From positions 43,973,825 to 44,037,824 of the forward strand of contig CAXKWD010000005.1 in NCBI GenBank assembly GCA_964059195.1: a stretch of 64,000 bases of DNA. The letters run 5' to 3'. Made by a program: the position numbers and the translations under genes. Shown in pieces: positions 1 to 12,127 of this stretch; the first letter of the stretch is position 1, and each line of letters opens with the position of its first letter. The notes under the pieces were generated by a model, which did not search any database, had not been told where the DNA came from, and saw only the letters and a program-made list of their open reading frames with translations. The DNA comes from Ectobius pallidus. Taxonomy: Eukaryota; Arthropoda; Insecta; Blattodea; Ectobiidae.

Positions 1-339
1 TTTTAAATTTTAATCCAGTTCATCGTCTTCTCATGTAATTGTAAGATATACATATAGGCTATATACATACTTATATACATATATATACAATGATACAACT
101 ATTCTGTTACATACTTTTTCACTGCTTCTTATTGAGGGTACAAGGTGGGAAAACCGGACTATAATCTAGGTTGAAGAATTATACAAATAGGTCTATCGTT
201 TTATTAGAAGAATGAGCTACGTATACCAATTCAACATAATTTCAATTAAATAAGTTTATTTTAATTCTAATATTAATAAAAGTGGTAGGTTGGTTGGTTC
301 TATGGTTATTTAAGGACGGAATGTAATTCAACTTACACC
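1..339. other. AT-rich DNA without a recognised gene
   Basis: No coding or repeat family is recognised. Positions about 46-96 hold a short, imperfect run of TA-rich ATAC/ATAT units. Confidence 0.5.
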
Positions 340-515
340 TGTGGCCATGGGCGGTATGCCGAATTTTCTCCCGCAGGAGTTCTTTTACATGCCTGTAAAT
401 CTACATACATAAGCCAGTCACATTTATGCGCCAGTCACATTTATGCGCACATAAGCCAGGCACATTGACCTGGGCCTGGATCGAATCCGAACCTTGGCAC
501 AGAAAGCAAGTGAAA
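340..515 (-). repeat. tRNA-derived SINE, family A (degenerate copy)
   Basis: This stretch resembles positions 61004-61190: both carry a TCCCGCAGGA(G/A)TT block followed by TTTTAC(A/G)TGCCTG, and both end in a block reading GGAT(C/T)GAATCC then GGCACAGAAAG. On the minus strand that last block resembles a pol III B box (GGTTCGANTCC), as expected of the tRNA-like head of a SINE. The copy contains a short internal duplication of a CCAGTCACATTTATGCGC unit near 414-447. Family assignment rests on the two copies in this window. Confidence 0.6.
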
Positions 516-2117
516 AGTGTTAGGATCTGAGGGTGGGGACATAGCCCATATTCTGGGTAGTTTCAGCAAAATTAAGTTCTGAAAGTTCAAAAACAGTAGT
601 TTTGCTGCTTCCAAGCCTTTCTTCGGATTAAGAAACAATATCTTGGGCCGTAACTTGGTGAACGATCAGTGTCAAATCTTGTTAAGTGACGAATGCATGA
701 GAGGAATATTTTTTTCTCTTTAGGTGACTGGCTAGTGAGCACTCCACGATAATTTGGCTGAAAAAACTAGCCTAAGAAGAAGAAAAAGTAATGTGAATGC
801 TATGCCTGAAGCAAATTCTACACACTACAAACCATATTTTGATATTAAGTTCTTACTTGTCTTTATGATATACTAAAAGAAGGTTTCAAAATTAAAAAAA
901 GATCTTCTTTATTGAGTGTTTAGAAATTTTAATTGATAAAAATAAAACAGCAGAGGAATAAATGGGCAGAAGAACGATTCTTTGTGCTTAAAAATGTTTA
1001 CTTACGCCACTGTAACAGAAAACACGAAACCTGTGATACTGCATGCGGAAACTTCAATAAGAAAATGGAAATAAAGCTATTAGCCTTGAAAAAGTAAGTT
1101 TTCATGTAAGAGTTTGCATGTAAAGTAAGTATAAAATCATGGTGAATAGTAGGAAATTCAAATATCTATTATGAGATGTTGGTTGGATATCGAGCAATCG
1201 ACTCTCCAAGAGCCGTACCCAGTCCCATTCCAAATATTCCTCTAAACTCCTAGCGGCTTCGCTGAAGATAATATCTGAACGAAACTTAATTGCAATGCAT
1301 TAATATGTAGGATATTCAAGCAAAGAGGGTCTAGAAACTTGATTTACAGATGAATCTGGCATCATCAGTTTAACCTAAATGAACATTGTTTTATAAAGAC
1401 GCCTGCCACACAGAATTCACGCACAGGAAGTTGAGCGAAAGTAAGTCAATACTCCTGCATCACACAAGCAAATTGATTCAAATATAGGAAAAAGAAGTGG
1501 TTGACTGAGCTCAAAAAAGGGATAGGTACAATACGAGCTTCAAGCTGTAAGTGAAATAGTATTCCTATGGGTCCAGTCTGAAGATAGGCGGAGAAAATAT
1601 CTGGACTCCGTACCACAATCTCATTCTAGGGTCCCACAAGAGAATTGTAAAAAATAAAACTTTCAGCAGCAGCTCCACATACTCCCCCACCGAAGCCAGG
1701 ATGCAACCCCAGGGGAGCCGCCACTGCACTTTGTTACTCGCTGATAGAGCCATTACTGCATCAGGAACATTTACTGCTCAATACAACACTTAGTTTAGGG
1801 AGCTGCACCATACAAGTGTAATTTCATACGCCGCCGATAAAAGCGCTTCGCTCTTTAGATGCTTGCCAACTTGCACGAAGAGGGAAATTTTTGAAAAGTT
1901 TTCCTGGATGTCCATGAAGTGAACGTCAGTTGAAATTCTGTCTGAAATTGTATCTTAATTATAAGTGCAACCGTAATTACATCTATACATTTTACTACTC
2001 CCCATAGACGAAATTGTTCATAACATTATTGGGATTTCTTCCTAAGATCTTAATTTATATCAAGATAAGGTTGTACTTGTGACTAGAATATTTCCAAGAT
2101 AACAATAGGATTTCCAT
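516..2117. other. Unassigned AT-rich DNA
   Basis: No domain, RNA gene or terminal repeat is seen. The open frames here are short and show no recognisable protein family. Confidence 0.5.
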
Positions 2118-2380
2118 CTCGGTGGTGCAGACGTAGCATGCCCACCTCTGGATATTAAGGTCGCAGGATTAAACCCGGCAGAAATCGATGGGTTTTTTTA
2201 GGGGTAAAAAATAAAAATTATGGTCACAAAGTCTTCTGGGAAGGGCTATATGTACATTTAAAAACTCCAATCCTAAGGTAGAGACTCTGAACCGGGAAAT
2301 TCCCGGCATTTGCAAACCCAGTAATAAAATAGGCGACAGGCTTACCAACTGTCCCTGTGTCCTCTATAAGAAAATAAACG
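2118..2380 (+). repeat. Possible tRNA-derived SINE
   Basis: The start (CTCGGTGGTGCAGACGTAGC) resembles a pol III A box, and about 45 bases on the sequence GCAGGATTAAACCCGG resembles a degenerate B box. This is followed by a non-tRNA body containing AACCGGGAAATTCCCGGC. Spacing and order suit a tRNA-derived SINE on the plus strand. No second copy was found in the window, so the boundaries are approximate. Confidence 0.5.
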
Positions 2381-2726
2381 TAACTACATTGACCTCAGTA
2401 AATGAAATTTCCACCAGGAGATTCTGATGGAAGAGCATTTTCAAATCACTACCTGTGGGTACGGCTCTTTTATGAATGTTCCTAGAAGTGGTCAGCAGGT
2501 GAATTAGACAATAACGTAGAAACCCTCTTCTTTGTATTAAGAGATACTGAATATTGTAATTATTAATATCTTCTGTGACTAGTTATTTATATATTCAGCT
2601 CTGAAACTATTAAAATAAAATAGGCCTAATTTTAATTGTGCATATCAAAGTTCACTTTATACAGGCCCTAAGTTTCTTATGTACTGTCAGGTATAAGCAA
2701 CATTTTTTCCATGTTTTGTACATTAA

Positions 2727-3298
2727 CCCTTAACTCACGAAATGTGGTCACACGACTTCCCGAGAGTTTAGAATTTGCTCTCCAAGGCGTTTTTAAGCCG
2801 AAAACTGCTGTGATCCCCCTATCCTCCTAAAATCTCAAACCCACCATTGCCTGAAGATCAGTTACCTTATCAGGGTCCTGGATTTATGTCGTCACCTGTT
2901 GCGGTTTCCTAGTCGGCAAATTTATTTCAATACAGGTACAAAATGTGTTCGCATGAACAATCAAAGGACATAGCTGCTATTTGGGCAGCATGTAGGAAGG
3001 GAAAATAAGTTTTTCGGAGTGTCATGAGCTGAGATATATTCAATATCCTTCTATCGAACCTCCGTTTCGATTACTGTCAAGATAGACCTGAAAGAGTAGC
3101 ATTTAAATCGGCAGCAGCTATGTCTGATATTTTTGCCAAACTTGTTGACAGATGGCTTAAATATATAGGAATTTATGGTATATTATATGAGTAGTATTTG
3201 AAAACGTTTACTCCTTTATTTCACAGTTTAAAGATATCGGTCCCACAGACCGCAACTCGTGGTACATGTTACAGATTCGTCACATTAGTGATTAAGGG
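2727..3298. mobile_element. piggyBac-like non-autonomous element
   Basis: The 572-bp segment is flanked on both sides by TTAA (2723-2726 and 3299-3302). Its ends are inverted repeats: CCCTTAACTCAC on the left and, on the opposite strand, CCCTTAATCAC on the right. TTAA target sites and a C-rich tip are the signature of piggyBac-type transposons. There is no transposase frame inside, so this would be a deletion derivative or MITE. The inverted match decays beyond about 12 bases, so the copy is old or the call could be wrong. Confidence 0.62.
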
Positions 3299-3302
3299 TT
3301 AA

Positions 3303-4469
3303 ATTATTTTAGAAGGAATGAAGCGATTAATTTGAAAAAAAAAATGATAAGGACCAGGATGTTAAAAAGTAAGATAAATTATATTATAATCAGTTTCCGT
3401 GATCATTGAAGAGAGCTGAGTGGAATTTGCGACCATAAGGTCTGGGGAAAATGTCCCATGAACACTAATGTCACAGTCCTAATATAAATCATCTAATGCA
3501 ATTGATAACATTTTGAGTGGTATAATTGTCAATCCAATTTTGAAAACAGTCGAGAAGAAATCTTGTTGTTTATAAGGGCAGGGCAAATATTTTAATTGGA
3601 GTATGCGTTTTGTTACTTTCAGCCCTCTCGACAAACATACGACTGTGTACATAGAGGGCGGGTGATGTTTTGATAAGCGTATGTTAATGTAAACCATTCT
3701 GCTGCCTCCAACTTGACAACTTGGAGGTTATAAAATTCTTCTGAGTATGAACTCCGTAACTGTGAATACATTTTGCAAACGGAGGGCACGTTGTTTGATA
3801 GAACCAAACAAGCTACATGAACTACAAAGTTTGATCTCGAACATGGATTCTTCATTGGTAAACCTATATACCTAACTTAACTCTTCTGAGTTCAACACAC
3901 TCATAATAATTTCTATGATGCATGAGTACAAATCTACTGTTCTGAAAAAAGAGCCTTCGTCATCATCCAAACCGTTGACAGGTCACAAGAGGTGTAGTAT
4001 CGTTACCTGAGTAGTGAAGTGTACCAAGTCTATCAAGTTAAGTTCTAAGAAAACGGAGGAAGAAGCTAAATATACTAAGGAGATCCATATACATCACAAC
4101 ATAGAAGAATATATGATTTCGGTATTTAGAAGTGGAAAATGGTTTCGCAGTACATGCATATGATGAATGCCGAACTATCTCATGTTCGCAAAATGAAATG
4201 AGTACACTCCAATAGGCCTACTCAGTTGATGATACGTCTAAAATAATAACGCTCCTTTCTACATAAAATTTAAAGTTAATGTAATTTGTAGTAATATATC
4301 TTGCTATATTTGTTTTATCTTATATGACTATTTATTACGGTAATTAATTAGACAGCTATAGGTCCAAGGGTAGATTATAATGAAATGTTACAGATCTTAT
4401 ATTTTAACTTATATCGTAGCTTCTTCAAGAGACCAATAATTTAATTACACTCTAAGCTCAGTTCAATTG
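3303..4469. other. Unassigned AT-rich DNA
   Basis: Nothing recognised. The two short minus-strand frames near 3479-3855 overlap each other and show no family resemblance. Confidence 0.5.
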
Positions 4470-4477
4470 CTTATTAC

Positions 4478-5484
4478 TAGGGACCGGATTTTTAGGTTTT
4501 TAAAAACACTGTTTTAGGTTTTCCATTAGGTGAAATAGTATTTTTAGGTTTTTTTTGTCCAAAATATCGTTTTCGGGTAAAATAATTGGTTTAATGAATT
4601 TGAATGTACTACATAGGATTCAATACATAATACTTGTAAAGTTTAACTTAACAAAATTGACTTAAATTTGTGTAAACTTGCTTTAGGACAATATTACACA
4701 ATTGAAGAAAGAAAGCATAAACAATCAAAAGATGCAGTGAAAATAAGATTGCATCACATTTCCTGGTTACAGTATATCACTAAATATCTTTCAAGATTCT
4801 CAACTGTGAGTTGTATTGAATGACAATGTCTGTCATATACAGCATATACAGAGCAGACGTAGAAACCCGCAAAGTGCAACGTCATAAAATAACCTCAGAA
4901 GAAGAAGAAGAAGAAGAAGAAGAAATTCAGGTCGTCGCCAATCCACTGCCGTAATAAACTCGATTTCATTTGTTTTGGCATAATCAACACGTCTTCTTAA
5001 AACTCACAGTGTGACCACTCAGTATGAATAACAGGGAGTACTAAAGGCAAACAAGCGCTTTAAAACACAGAAATCTATATCCTTGTTCATACACGGCAAC
5101 AATGGTTGTTCGTACGAATATTTTAAAAGGAATACGCCGGTACTCTTACACTTCCTCTCTTGATACTGTCCATCCTAGACGACAATGGGTTGAAGGAAAC
5201 GCTGATGGTTTTTATTTCAACCCGAGAAAAATTATTGTCTCTCCGCAAAATATCGATTTCTCAACTGACAAACAAAAAAGAAAAAAAAGTAGCCTAAATT
5301 AGATATTTTAGGTTTTATATCCCGTTTAGGTATATTTAGGTTTTTATACCCTATTTAGGTATTTTTAGGTGCCACAGAATTAATGTGGGTGAATCCTATG
5401 GACATGATTCGAAAAAGTGTATGAGCGCTTTTTGTTTTGGAAGTAAGGAAAAAAATAGGTAAAAACCTAAGAATCCGGTCCCTA
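4478..5484. mobile_element. hAT-like non-autonomous DNA transposon with 8-bp target duplication
   Basis: The 1007-bp element begins TAGGGACCGGATTTTTAGG and ends with the inverse (CCTAAGAATCCGGTCCCTA), giving terminal inverted repeats of about 19 bp with one mismatch. It is flanked by a perfect 8-bp direct repeat CTTATTAC (4470-4477 and 5485-5492), the target-site length of hAT elements. TTTAGGTTTTT-like motifs cluster near both ends (about 4490-4550 and 5305-5370), all on the same strand; hAT transposases often bind repeated subterminal motifs. The interior has a GAA microsatellite (about 4899-4923) and a 66-codon plus-strand frame at 5102-5302 with no recognised domain. No hAT transposase is present, so the element would need one supplied in trans. 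Confidence 0.85.
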
Positions 5485-5653
5485 CTTATTACTTGAAAGC
5501 ATCGGATTTAAAGGATTTTTCGATGATGCGTCCATAGACATTCCTACCTCAGTAAAATCAAAGGAGATCCTAACCACGAGATCACGCAGGTTATTCCTGT
5601 ATAGCCTATGCAACCGCCAATTTTAAAGCATATTTCAAGGAAAATATGCTTTA

Positions 5654-6042
5654 CAGGCCGCGACCTGTCGGGAGAGGGATTATCTTTGGATCACATACAT
5701 ACTGTTCTGACTAGACACAGACATGGAGGGCCTCCCCGGATGAGTGATCAGCCCAATGCCGAGGCCACCTCCGAGACAGCACGAACACATAGGATGAGAC
5801 ACACCATTCACACACACATTCACTCACTCACTCCAAACAAGGCGAGGATGGGATGAAGATGATAATGACGGCCAGATGATACCTGGAAACCACAAGAGCC
5901 TAAAAGTTACCCGACATTTGTCTCACAGGTGAGGAAAAACCCCAGAAAAAACCCCACCTAGGTAACTTGTCCCGACCATTAATCGAACCCGGGCCCGCTG
6001 CGTGAGAGGAGCGAACGCATCCCCTACGCCACAGCGGTGGAC
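5654..6042 (-). repeat. tRNA-derived SINE, family B
   Basis: This is the reverse orientation of a SINE. Read on the minus strand, it starts with an A-box-like TGGCGTAGGGGATGCG, followed by a B-box-like GGGTTCGATTAAT, then a long body. A second copy lies at about 52670-53085 in the same orientation and is closely similar along most of its length, with the shared block GTGAGACAAATGTC and the shared GGATCACATACATACT near the 3' end. The 82-codon plus-strand frame inside it is incidental. Confidence 0.8.
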
Positions 6043-6373
6043 AATCAATATATTCATTGCCTTAAAAATTTTATATCCGAAAAGTCACTGGAATTGAAGG
6101 ACAGTACATGATAAAATAGTTTTCTTAAATAAATGGAATATAGAAAAGCCATTCCAATTCCTACATTTTTATTGCTAGAAAATATGTAATTTTGAGTTGA
6201 ATTTAATTAGATTGGGAAGTGAATGCACCCAGCAAGTAATAATAACACATACCTCCTGGTTAAAGTCTTGGAAGAAATATTTTTGAGAAAGATAGAAAAA
6301 TTATGGAAGTGAAATCAGGAATCTTCATTGACATTTTTCATTGTTGCCAAGGACCCGAATCACAGGTTGGGAA

Positions 6374-6632
6374 CAATTCGTGGGTGCGCTGGCAAAGAGA
6401 GTTAAGTCCACTTTCTTGTTACTGAGTGACTTAACACACTTTACCTGCCCTACATCGCTTTAGAGTTGGATAAATCCACGAGGCACACATCCATAACTAC
6501 CATACGTTAGTGAATATGACTTACTGGACTTAACACAAATGTAGAGAACATTTTTATCTATAACGCTATGCACATGTCTCAATTTTTTAGGATGATGGAC
6601 TTAACTCCCTTTGAACGCGCACCCGCGAATTG
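6374..6632. mobile_element. MITE with long terminal inverted repeats, superfamily unknown
   Basis: The left end reads CAATTCGTGGGTGCGC and continues through AAAGAGAGTTAAGTCC. The right end on the opposite strand reads CAATTCGCGGGTGCGC and continues through AAAGGGAGTTAAGTCC. The inverted match spans about 35 bp with a few mismatches in a 259-bp unit without coding potential. No clear target-site duplication was found, so the superfamily is left open. Confidence 0.65.
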
Positions 6633-8739
6633 ATGATTAATTAGAGTCATTCCAGCCATCTTTTCTATGCACATCGTTCTAACATATTATTTTTGGACCA
6701 TATACAATTTTGTGAGTGAAGTAAATAATTAAATCCCTCTGGAATACAAAATAAAAATGTAATCCCTAAACCAGGTATTACTATTATTTACTTATTTTTT
6801 AATTCAACTTTACTTCAGAGTTTTAACTCAGAGTTCACATGAGATGAGATGTGAGGTTTTATAGGTTTACCAGAATGCCATATAACCACGGATGTGCAAA
6901 TGTTATTTATTGCTGATGTGTTATGGCTTCTGTTAATTTCAACCGAAGTTCAATATTGATTATTGTAACATAGGGTGTTATAGCGGTGACGAGTCATGGT
7001 AAGTAAATATTGAATTCTGAAATAGCATTTACTACTGGGGAAATCGTGAGAAACCTGACCGGCAGCGGGATTAAAACCCAGAACATCCTCAATGCAAGTC
7101 CAAGCTCGCTCCTGTTATTATTGTAAAAAAAATTAACAGGTCCATACAGAAAAGATAACTCGAGTTGTCTTCATTAATGTTTAAAATTAACGTTAAGCTA
7201 AAGCGCAGGTAGAGTTAAATGTGACACCGTATGAATAATTGATACAGAGTTGAGAGAAGTGTGATTTGATTTTTGTGTGAATGAGCATGTAGACTAGTGT
7301 TTCGATGTGACCTACTTGAAGTTACAAGCTCGCTCAGTTAATTTATAATGAGAATGTGCAATTATTGAAATGGAAGCTACTGCAATGCCCTAGACTCTGC
7401 GATTCGATTCCAGTAACAGGCACCGTAAAAATAGTAAACCCTAATTAAACCACATCTACCACCAAGCCGACATGACCTTTATCCGGGAAAGGTTACAGCC
7501 GGATCAGTGGTACCATTTGTTTGCAGCGGGACCCCACAAAATTTATGATAATGGCCTTCAAATCAGCTTGTAATAGCACGTGTCTGTCCATGGCTCTCAT
7601 GCTAGGAATTTTTCGGATCGTCGTTTTTATATCTGTATTTTAATGAGATAGTCTAGTGAAAGAAACTTCAGCGTACAATTTTAGCATTACATTTTAGCAT
7701 GTAATTTTAATGCAATAGTACGCAAACTTTCAATTTTCAGATATTAGAAGTATAATTATAATGAATTCAGTTTAAACTTTGAAAAAGAATCATGATTTAT
7801 GACGTTCAAAAACTGGAAAACCTGCATTATGTTCGTCTGAAATAAAACTTATGAAGTGCAGGCCTATAAAGAATTCATAATATCGTAAGAGTATGATTCC
7901 AGGCTTCAAAATGAGACATTGCAAAATGCGGAATAATATTCTTATGAATCCTATGAATCTATACTTTTCATCTGTTGTTGACCTTATTGCCATTATTAAT
8001 ATGATCCTTATAATTATCATTTGACCATGTTATTCATAGGATACCATTGCTTGCATTTTACATGACGTGCAGTTTAAATTAAATTATAGGAATAAATTGA
8101 GTACTATGCTTCGCAAGCCCCTTGTTGGGGAAATTTAGCATCTTCTATTCTAAATAATAAAAATGTTGTCGAAGGCTATTCAAGTAGAGTCAAAGCTATA
8201 ATGTCATGGTTATTTACGAAACTATTAATTTAAACCTAAAGTTATAAAATTGATATAATTACTATCCAGATTCGTCCCACGATTAGTTCTTACCTCATGC
8301 ATTTATGTCGTATATACATAGTACGAATAAGTTTACTCTGCTACTAGACATTAGATTCTGCCACCTTAAAGCAAGCAGAATTATGTATGAATATAAACTT
8401 CTCCAAATTCTCAATATTTTTTTTTTAAAGTGATCTAGCCAGTTCTGTACCGTCGGCCGCAGCGACAAATAATATTGTTAATAATTATATTAATATATAT
8501 TATTAATAATAATAAGTGCATATTTTGTGGGAATATGATGAATATAACAATTTATCTTGTAAAAGAGTTCACAGTTCAGTTAGTTCATATAGGCCTACTC
8601 TGACTATTATAATTATGTTATATCATATTATAGACTATTATATTAGCCTAGTTACATTATTATTGTAAGAGGAAGAACAAGTGAAAGTGTATACTCGAAT
8701 GCACGGAATGTTTCCGATATGATACGTAGTGGTTTATGT
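6633..8739. other. Unassigned AT-rich DNA
   Basis: No gene recognised. Around 7385-7430 a GCGATTCGATTCCAG block resembles a pol III B box and may be the remnant of a SINE, but no body or second copy supports it. Confidence 0.45.
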
Positions 8740-8870
8740 TGGTAAGGAAATTATAAACCGGCTCCACTACGTCCACTACCACTCTGCTCCTCTCCTTTCT
8801 CTTCGCGACGGCGGACACGGCTAAGAGCCTCTAGATTGGTTGAGAAAAAATGGTCATTTCATAATTAATC
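8740..8870. other. Local GC-rich, CpG-containing patch
   Basis: About 100 bases with clustered CpG (for example TTCGCGACGGCGGACACGG near 8803) stand out in AT-rich surroundings, with an ATTGG (inverted CCAAT) just downstream. This could be a promoter-like patch or part of an unrecognised repeat. No adjacent exon is visible. Confidence 0.25.
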
Positions 8871-10963
8871 TCAACCTTGTTTGATAAGGGAAATAACTGT
8901 ATGTTTGTTGTCCATATCCTTTTTTCACTTCAAAAGACTATGTATAATATAGGAGACTACATTTACAAGGCAATTTCAACAACCCTTTACTTAATTTTTA
9001 TATTAATCTCTTCCCTCCAAACACTCCTTCCAGACCCTTTCATCGCTCACGTACGCCTGAGCGCTCTTCATAAGCTAATGCATGTGTTCGAACTTGAATT
9101 CAAGCCAATAAGAGATTGGCTCACCCAGAGATGATGTCGAACACAAATGAGAAGGAGATTCACTGTGACTATTAAATAAAAAAAATACACTAGAATAATC
9201 CAGAAGCATGAAAGTTTTTCCGTGCACTCGAGTGTTTATATATAATGAGTATTAATATTTTCATTCACTCAGTCGGTTTGGTTGGTATCAGTAACCTTTG
9301 TCATAAGACAGAAGTTAGAATACTTAACCTTAAGCAATACGTATTGAGCTAGCTTATTCGCAGCACGATTAGGGGAAAAAAGGAAGAAGTTAAATTGTTT
9401 AGTCCATTAGCCCTATTTAGTCCCTATCGTTGGCATAATGATTCTAATCAAATAAATTTATAAAAGCAATATGCAGCGCTCAATGTGACAATAGGTTTTC
9501 TCCAAATCTGAATAAATATGCTTCGTTGCCCGTTGAACATAATTTAATGAAAATTTTTATTATATATAGACAATCGAGTATTAAAAATGGTTATGAATTC
9601 GGTGTCGTCAACTTTCTTTTTCTCCCATGTTTCGATATATCTTCTGATCATACTATGAAACAATATTCTTCGTAATAACTGACATTACTGAATTAAGGCC
9701 CAACAGAAAAAGTAACATGATTTAAATATATTTCACTGTACATGGAAATTGTTGATCCTGCGTTATTATTGTATAGGTGAATAACTAGGTGAATACAATT
9801 TCTGAGAAAAAAATATTAAAGTAAATTTGATCTTTTGATATCTAATTCTATAACTGGGTGATTGTGTATATGGTCCTCGAGGTATACAGGAAATGTAATA
9901 CAATCTGTGTCATCGCAGCAGAATATTCCGCAATATAACCTAATATGCCCGAGAGGCAGTGTTCAATTACGTCACGTGATCTCTGCCATTATCCCAGTTT
10001 ATGTTAAATGGCAAAGCATGACAATATCCCGTGTGTATGCAACCAATTTTATAGTTCATTGAAATATGGAAAATTAACGTAATAAAATAGTTTATTTCAT
10101 TACAAGAAACAAATCTATAATACATAATATAAATAGTATATTTTATAATACAAACAATTATTAGAAAGAACTATTACTAAATTATTACTCATTATGAAAT
10201 AATATTTTCATCACTCTTTTCTCATATCGAAATGCAGCATAACGTTTATTGATCGATTGCGTGGTCTTCAAAGTGAAACAAGAAACCCCATAAAATATTG
10301 AACAATAGCATTCCGAAATAAACAACAGAGACATCGATGAGTTAATTAATTTTGCATATACTCGGGACAGTACATTGGCGGAAAGAAATAAGAAAATATT
10401 TCTTGAGATATGCTCGGAGATGTGGTGTTGGAAGGATTATTGCACTCTTCATTATATTATCAGCTGTTCAGCTCATATAATGGCAATATATTGCGTTCAT
10501 CCGAAGTTTACAATATACACTTCCATATAACATATGTAAAAGAAAAAATAGGTTGTCGTTAACTATATTTAGTCCAGGTTAACTAAAATATACGAAATAT
10601 AAGCACTCTTATCAAATTTAACAATGTAATCTGAATACTAGGGTGCTTTCATCATTGCTCCATGTATGCAGACAAATAAACAAGGTAGCATTAACACAAC
10701 TAACCAAGAGACCAGATGTCATATCCCGGGGCCCTAACTATTTCTGACACCATTTGTCCCCAGGATATGATTTAATCAGGATGGCCCGGATTGAATGATT
10801 GAATGTTATGAAGTACCATACGGGTGAGGAAGGACATCATCTTATCACTCGAAATTACAAATGCCACAATTTAACATACCCAAAATGACTAGATTTATTT
10901 AAGATAAAAGAATTGAAAATTACAATGAGGTGAAAATCTTTCTACTTACATTACATCTTCAAG
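8871..10963. other. Unassigned AT-rich DNA
   Basis: Nothing recognised. The longest frame (8877-9134) has no recognisable domain. Confidence 0.5.
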
Positions 10964-11284
10964 ATGTTGTATACACTGATAAAATTAAACTTGCACCAAG
11001 TGCCTTGGCTTCCGGCGTGGACCTGGCAGCCACCAAGAAGCAACAAGAAGAGAAGAGAGGGTGAACAATTTGTTCGCCTGTTTTATAACTTTTTGTGGTC
11101 AAGTCGTCTCCCCACTGGCAGCCGTGACGTTACAACAAAAAAGCTTATTCGCAACTTCCCGGTTCAATGCTACTTCTACACTTAAAATATTCTTCCTCGT
11201 TTCCCAATTGTTTCACTGTCAACCACCTTGAATCTCCAGTCAGCAAAACAGCGAAGTTAATTATTTATAGCGAAACCTCCTGCG
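10964..11284 (-). repeat. Possible LTR remnant of the adjacent Gypsy element
   Basis: It lies directly downstream (minus strand) of the Gypsy integrase fragment. On the minus strand it contains a TATA-like GTTATAAAACAGG near its middle and ends ...GTGTATACAACA, which fits an LTR ending in CA. The 5' edge is uncertain and there is no second copy in the window for comparison, so the call is tentative. Confidence 0.35.
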
Positions 11285-12127
11285 TCAACGCTTTTCTACT
11301 TCCTCACTGCGATCCCAATACCTTTGGTCTTTCCTAACAAAATGTGACATCATGTCAGCTAGTGTTTGATGCGTTCTTTCAACTGCGCCATTGCACATGG
11401 GGTGGTAAGCACTAGTTTGAAGTTTGGTTATATGTAACAATTTGCAAACTTCTTTGAACAATTTGGACATAAAGTTACTTCCTTTATCTGTGATTAATTT
11501 CCTAGGCGTCCCGTGCCTTGCAATAATGTTATAAACAAAAGCTTTAGCTATGGATTCTGCTGTCTGGTCCGCAATTGGTATAGCCTCTGTGTATTTAGAA
11601 AATGCGTCAACAAAAGTTAGTAAATATACATTTCCCCGTATTGACTTAGGTAATGGTCCAACTATGTCCATATGTACTCTTTGAAACGGTTTTTCTACTG
11701 GTTCAAATACTTGCAACGGAGCTATATTGCGTTTGCCTGATTTCCTAGAATTACATGACATACATTCGGCAACATATGTTTGAATGTCTTGTTTCATTCC
11801 CGGCCAATAAAATCTTGACTTAATTAAGTCGTATGTTTTGACTTGACCCTGGTGAGCAGCGAATGGGGTGTCATGAAAATTTTCCAAAATTGACTTTCTC
11901 ATTTGTTGTGGTACTACCAATCGAAATTCTGAATTTCCTTCTTTATAAAATAAAATTCCATTTTCATCTAATCGAAATCTTTTTGTATCCTTTATCCATT
12001 CTGTATAATTTGGTTCAGCCGAACTATTGCCATACCTTCGGGATGCTCGAAATCGTGGACATCGGGCATTTCTTAGAGGCGATGTGATTACTGTCAATGG
12101 AAAAAGATTCGATCTAACATATTGCAA
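11285..12127 (-). pseudogene. Ty3/Gypsy retrotransposon integrase fragment
   Basis: A 280-codon frame encodes most of an LTR-retrotransposon integrase, the enzyme that joins element cDNA to host DNA. After a spacer of about 45 residues comes an HHCC zinc-binding domain (around residues 85-130, with HDTPFAAH and CMSC). The RNase H-like core follows: first Asp in HMDIVGPLP, second Asp in LITDKGSNF, and Glu in NGAVERTHQTL, with exactly 35 residues between the second Asp and the Glu. The catalytic triad is therefore present. Protease, reverse transcriptase and RNase H are absent upstream, and the frame breaks off just after the core (RYWDRSEE), so the C-terminal DNA-binding part is missing. It is a truncated relic rather than a host gene. 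Confidence 0.88.

Noticed and set aside
5608..5856. His/Thr-rich 82-codon protein
   Set aside because: It is a translation of a family-B SINE.
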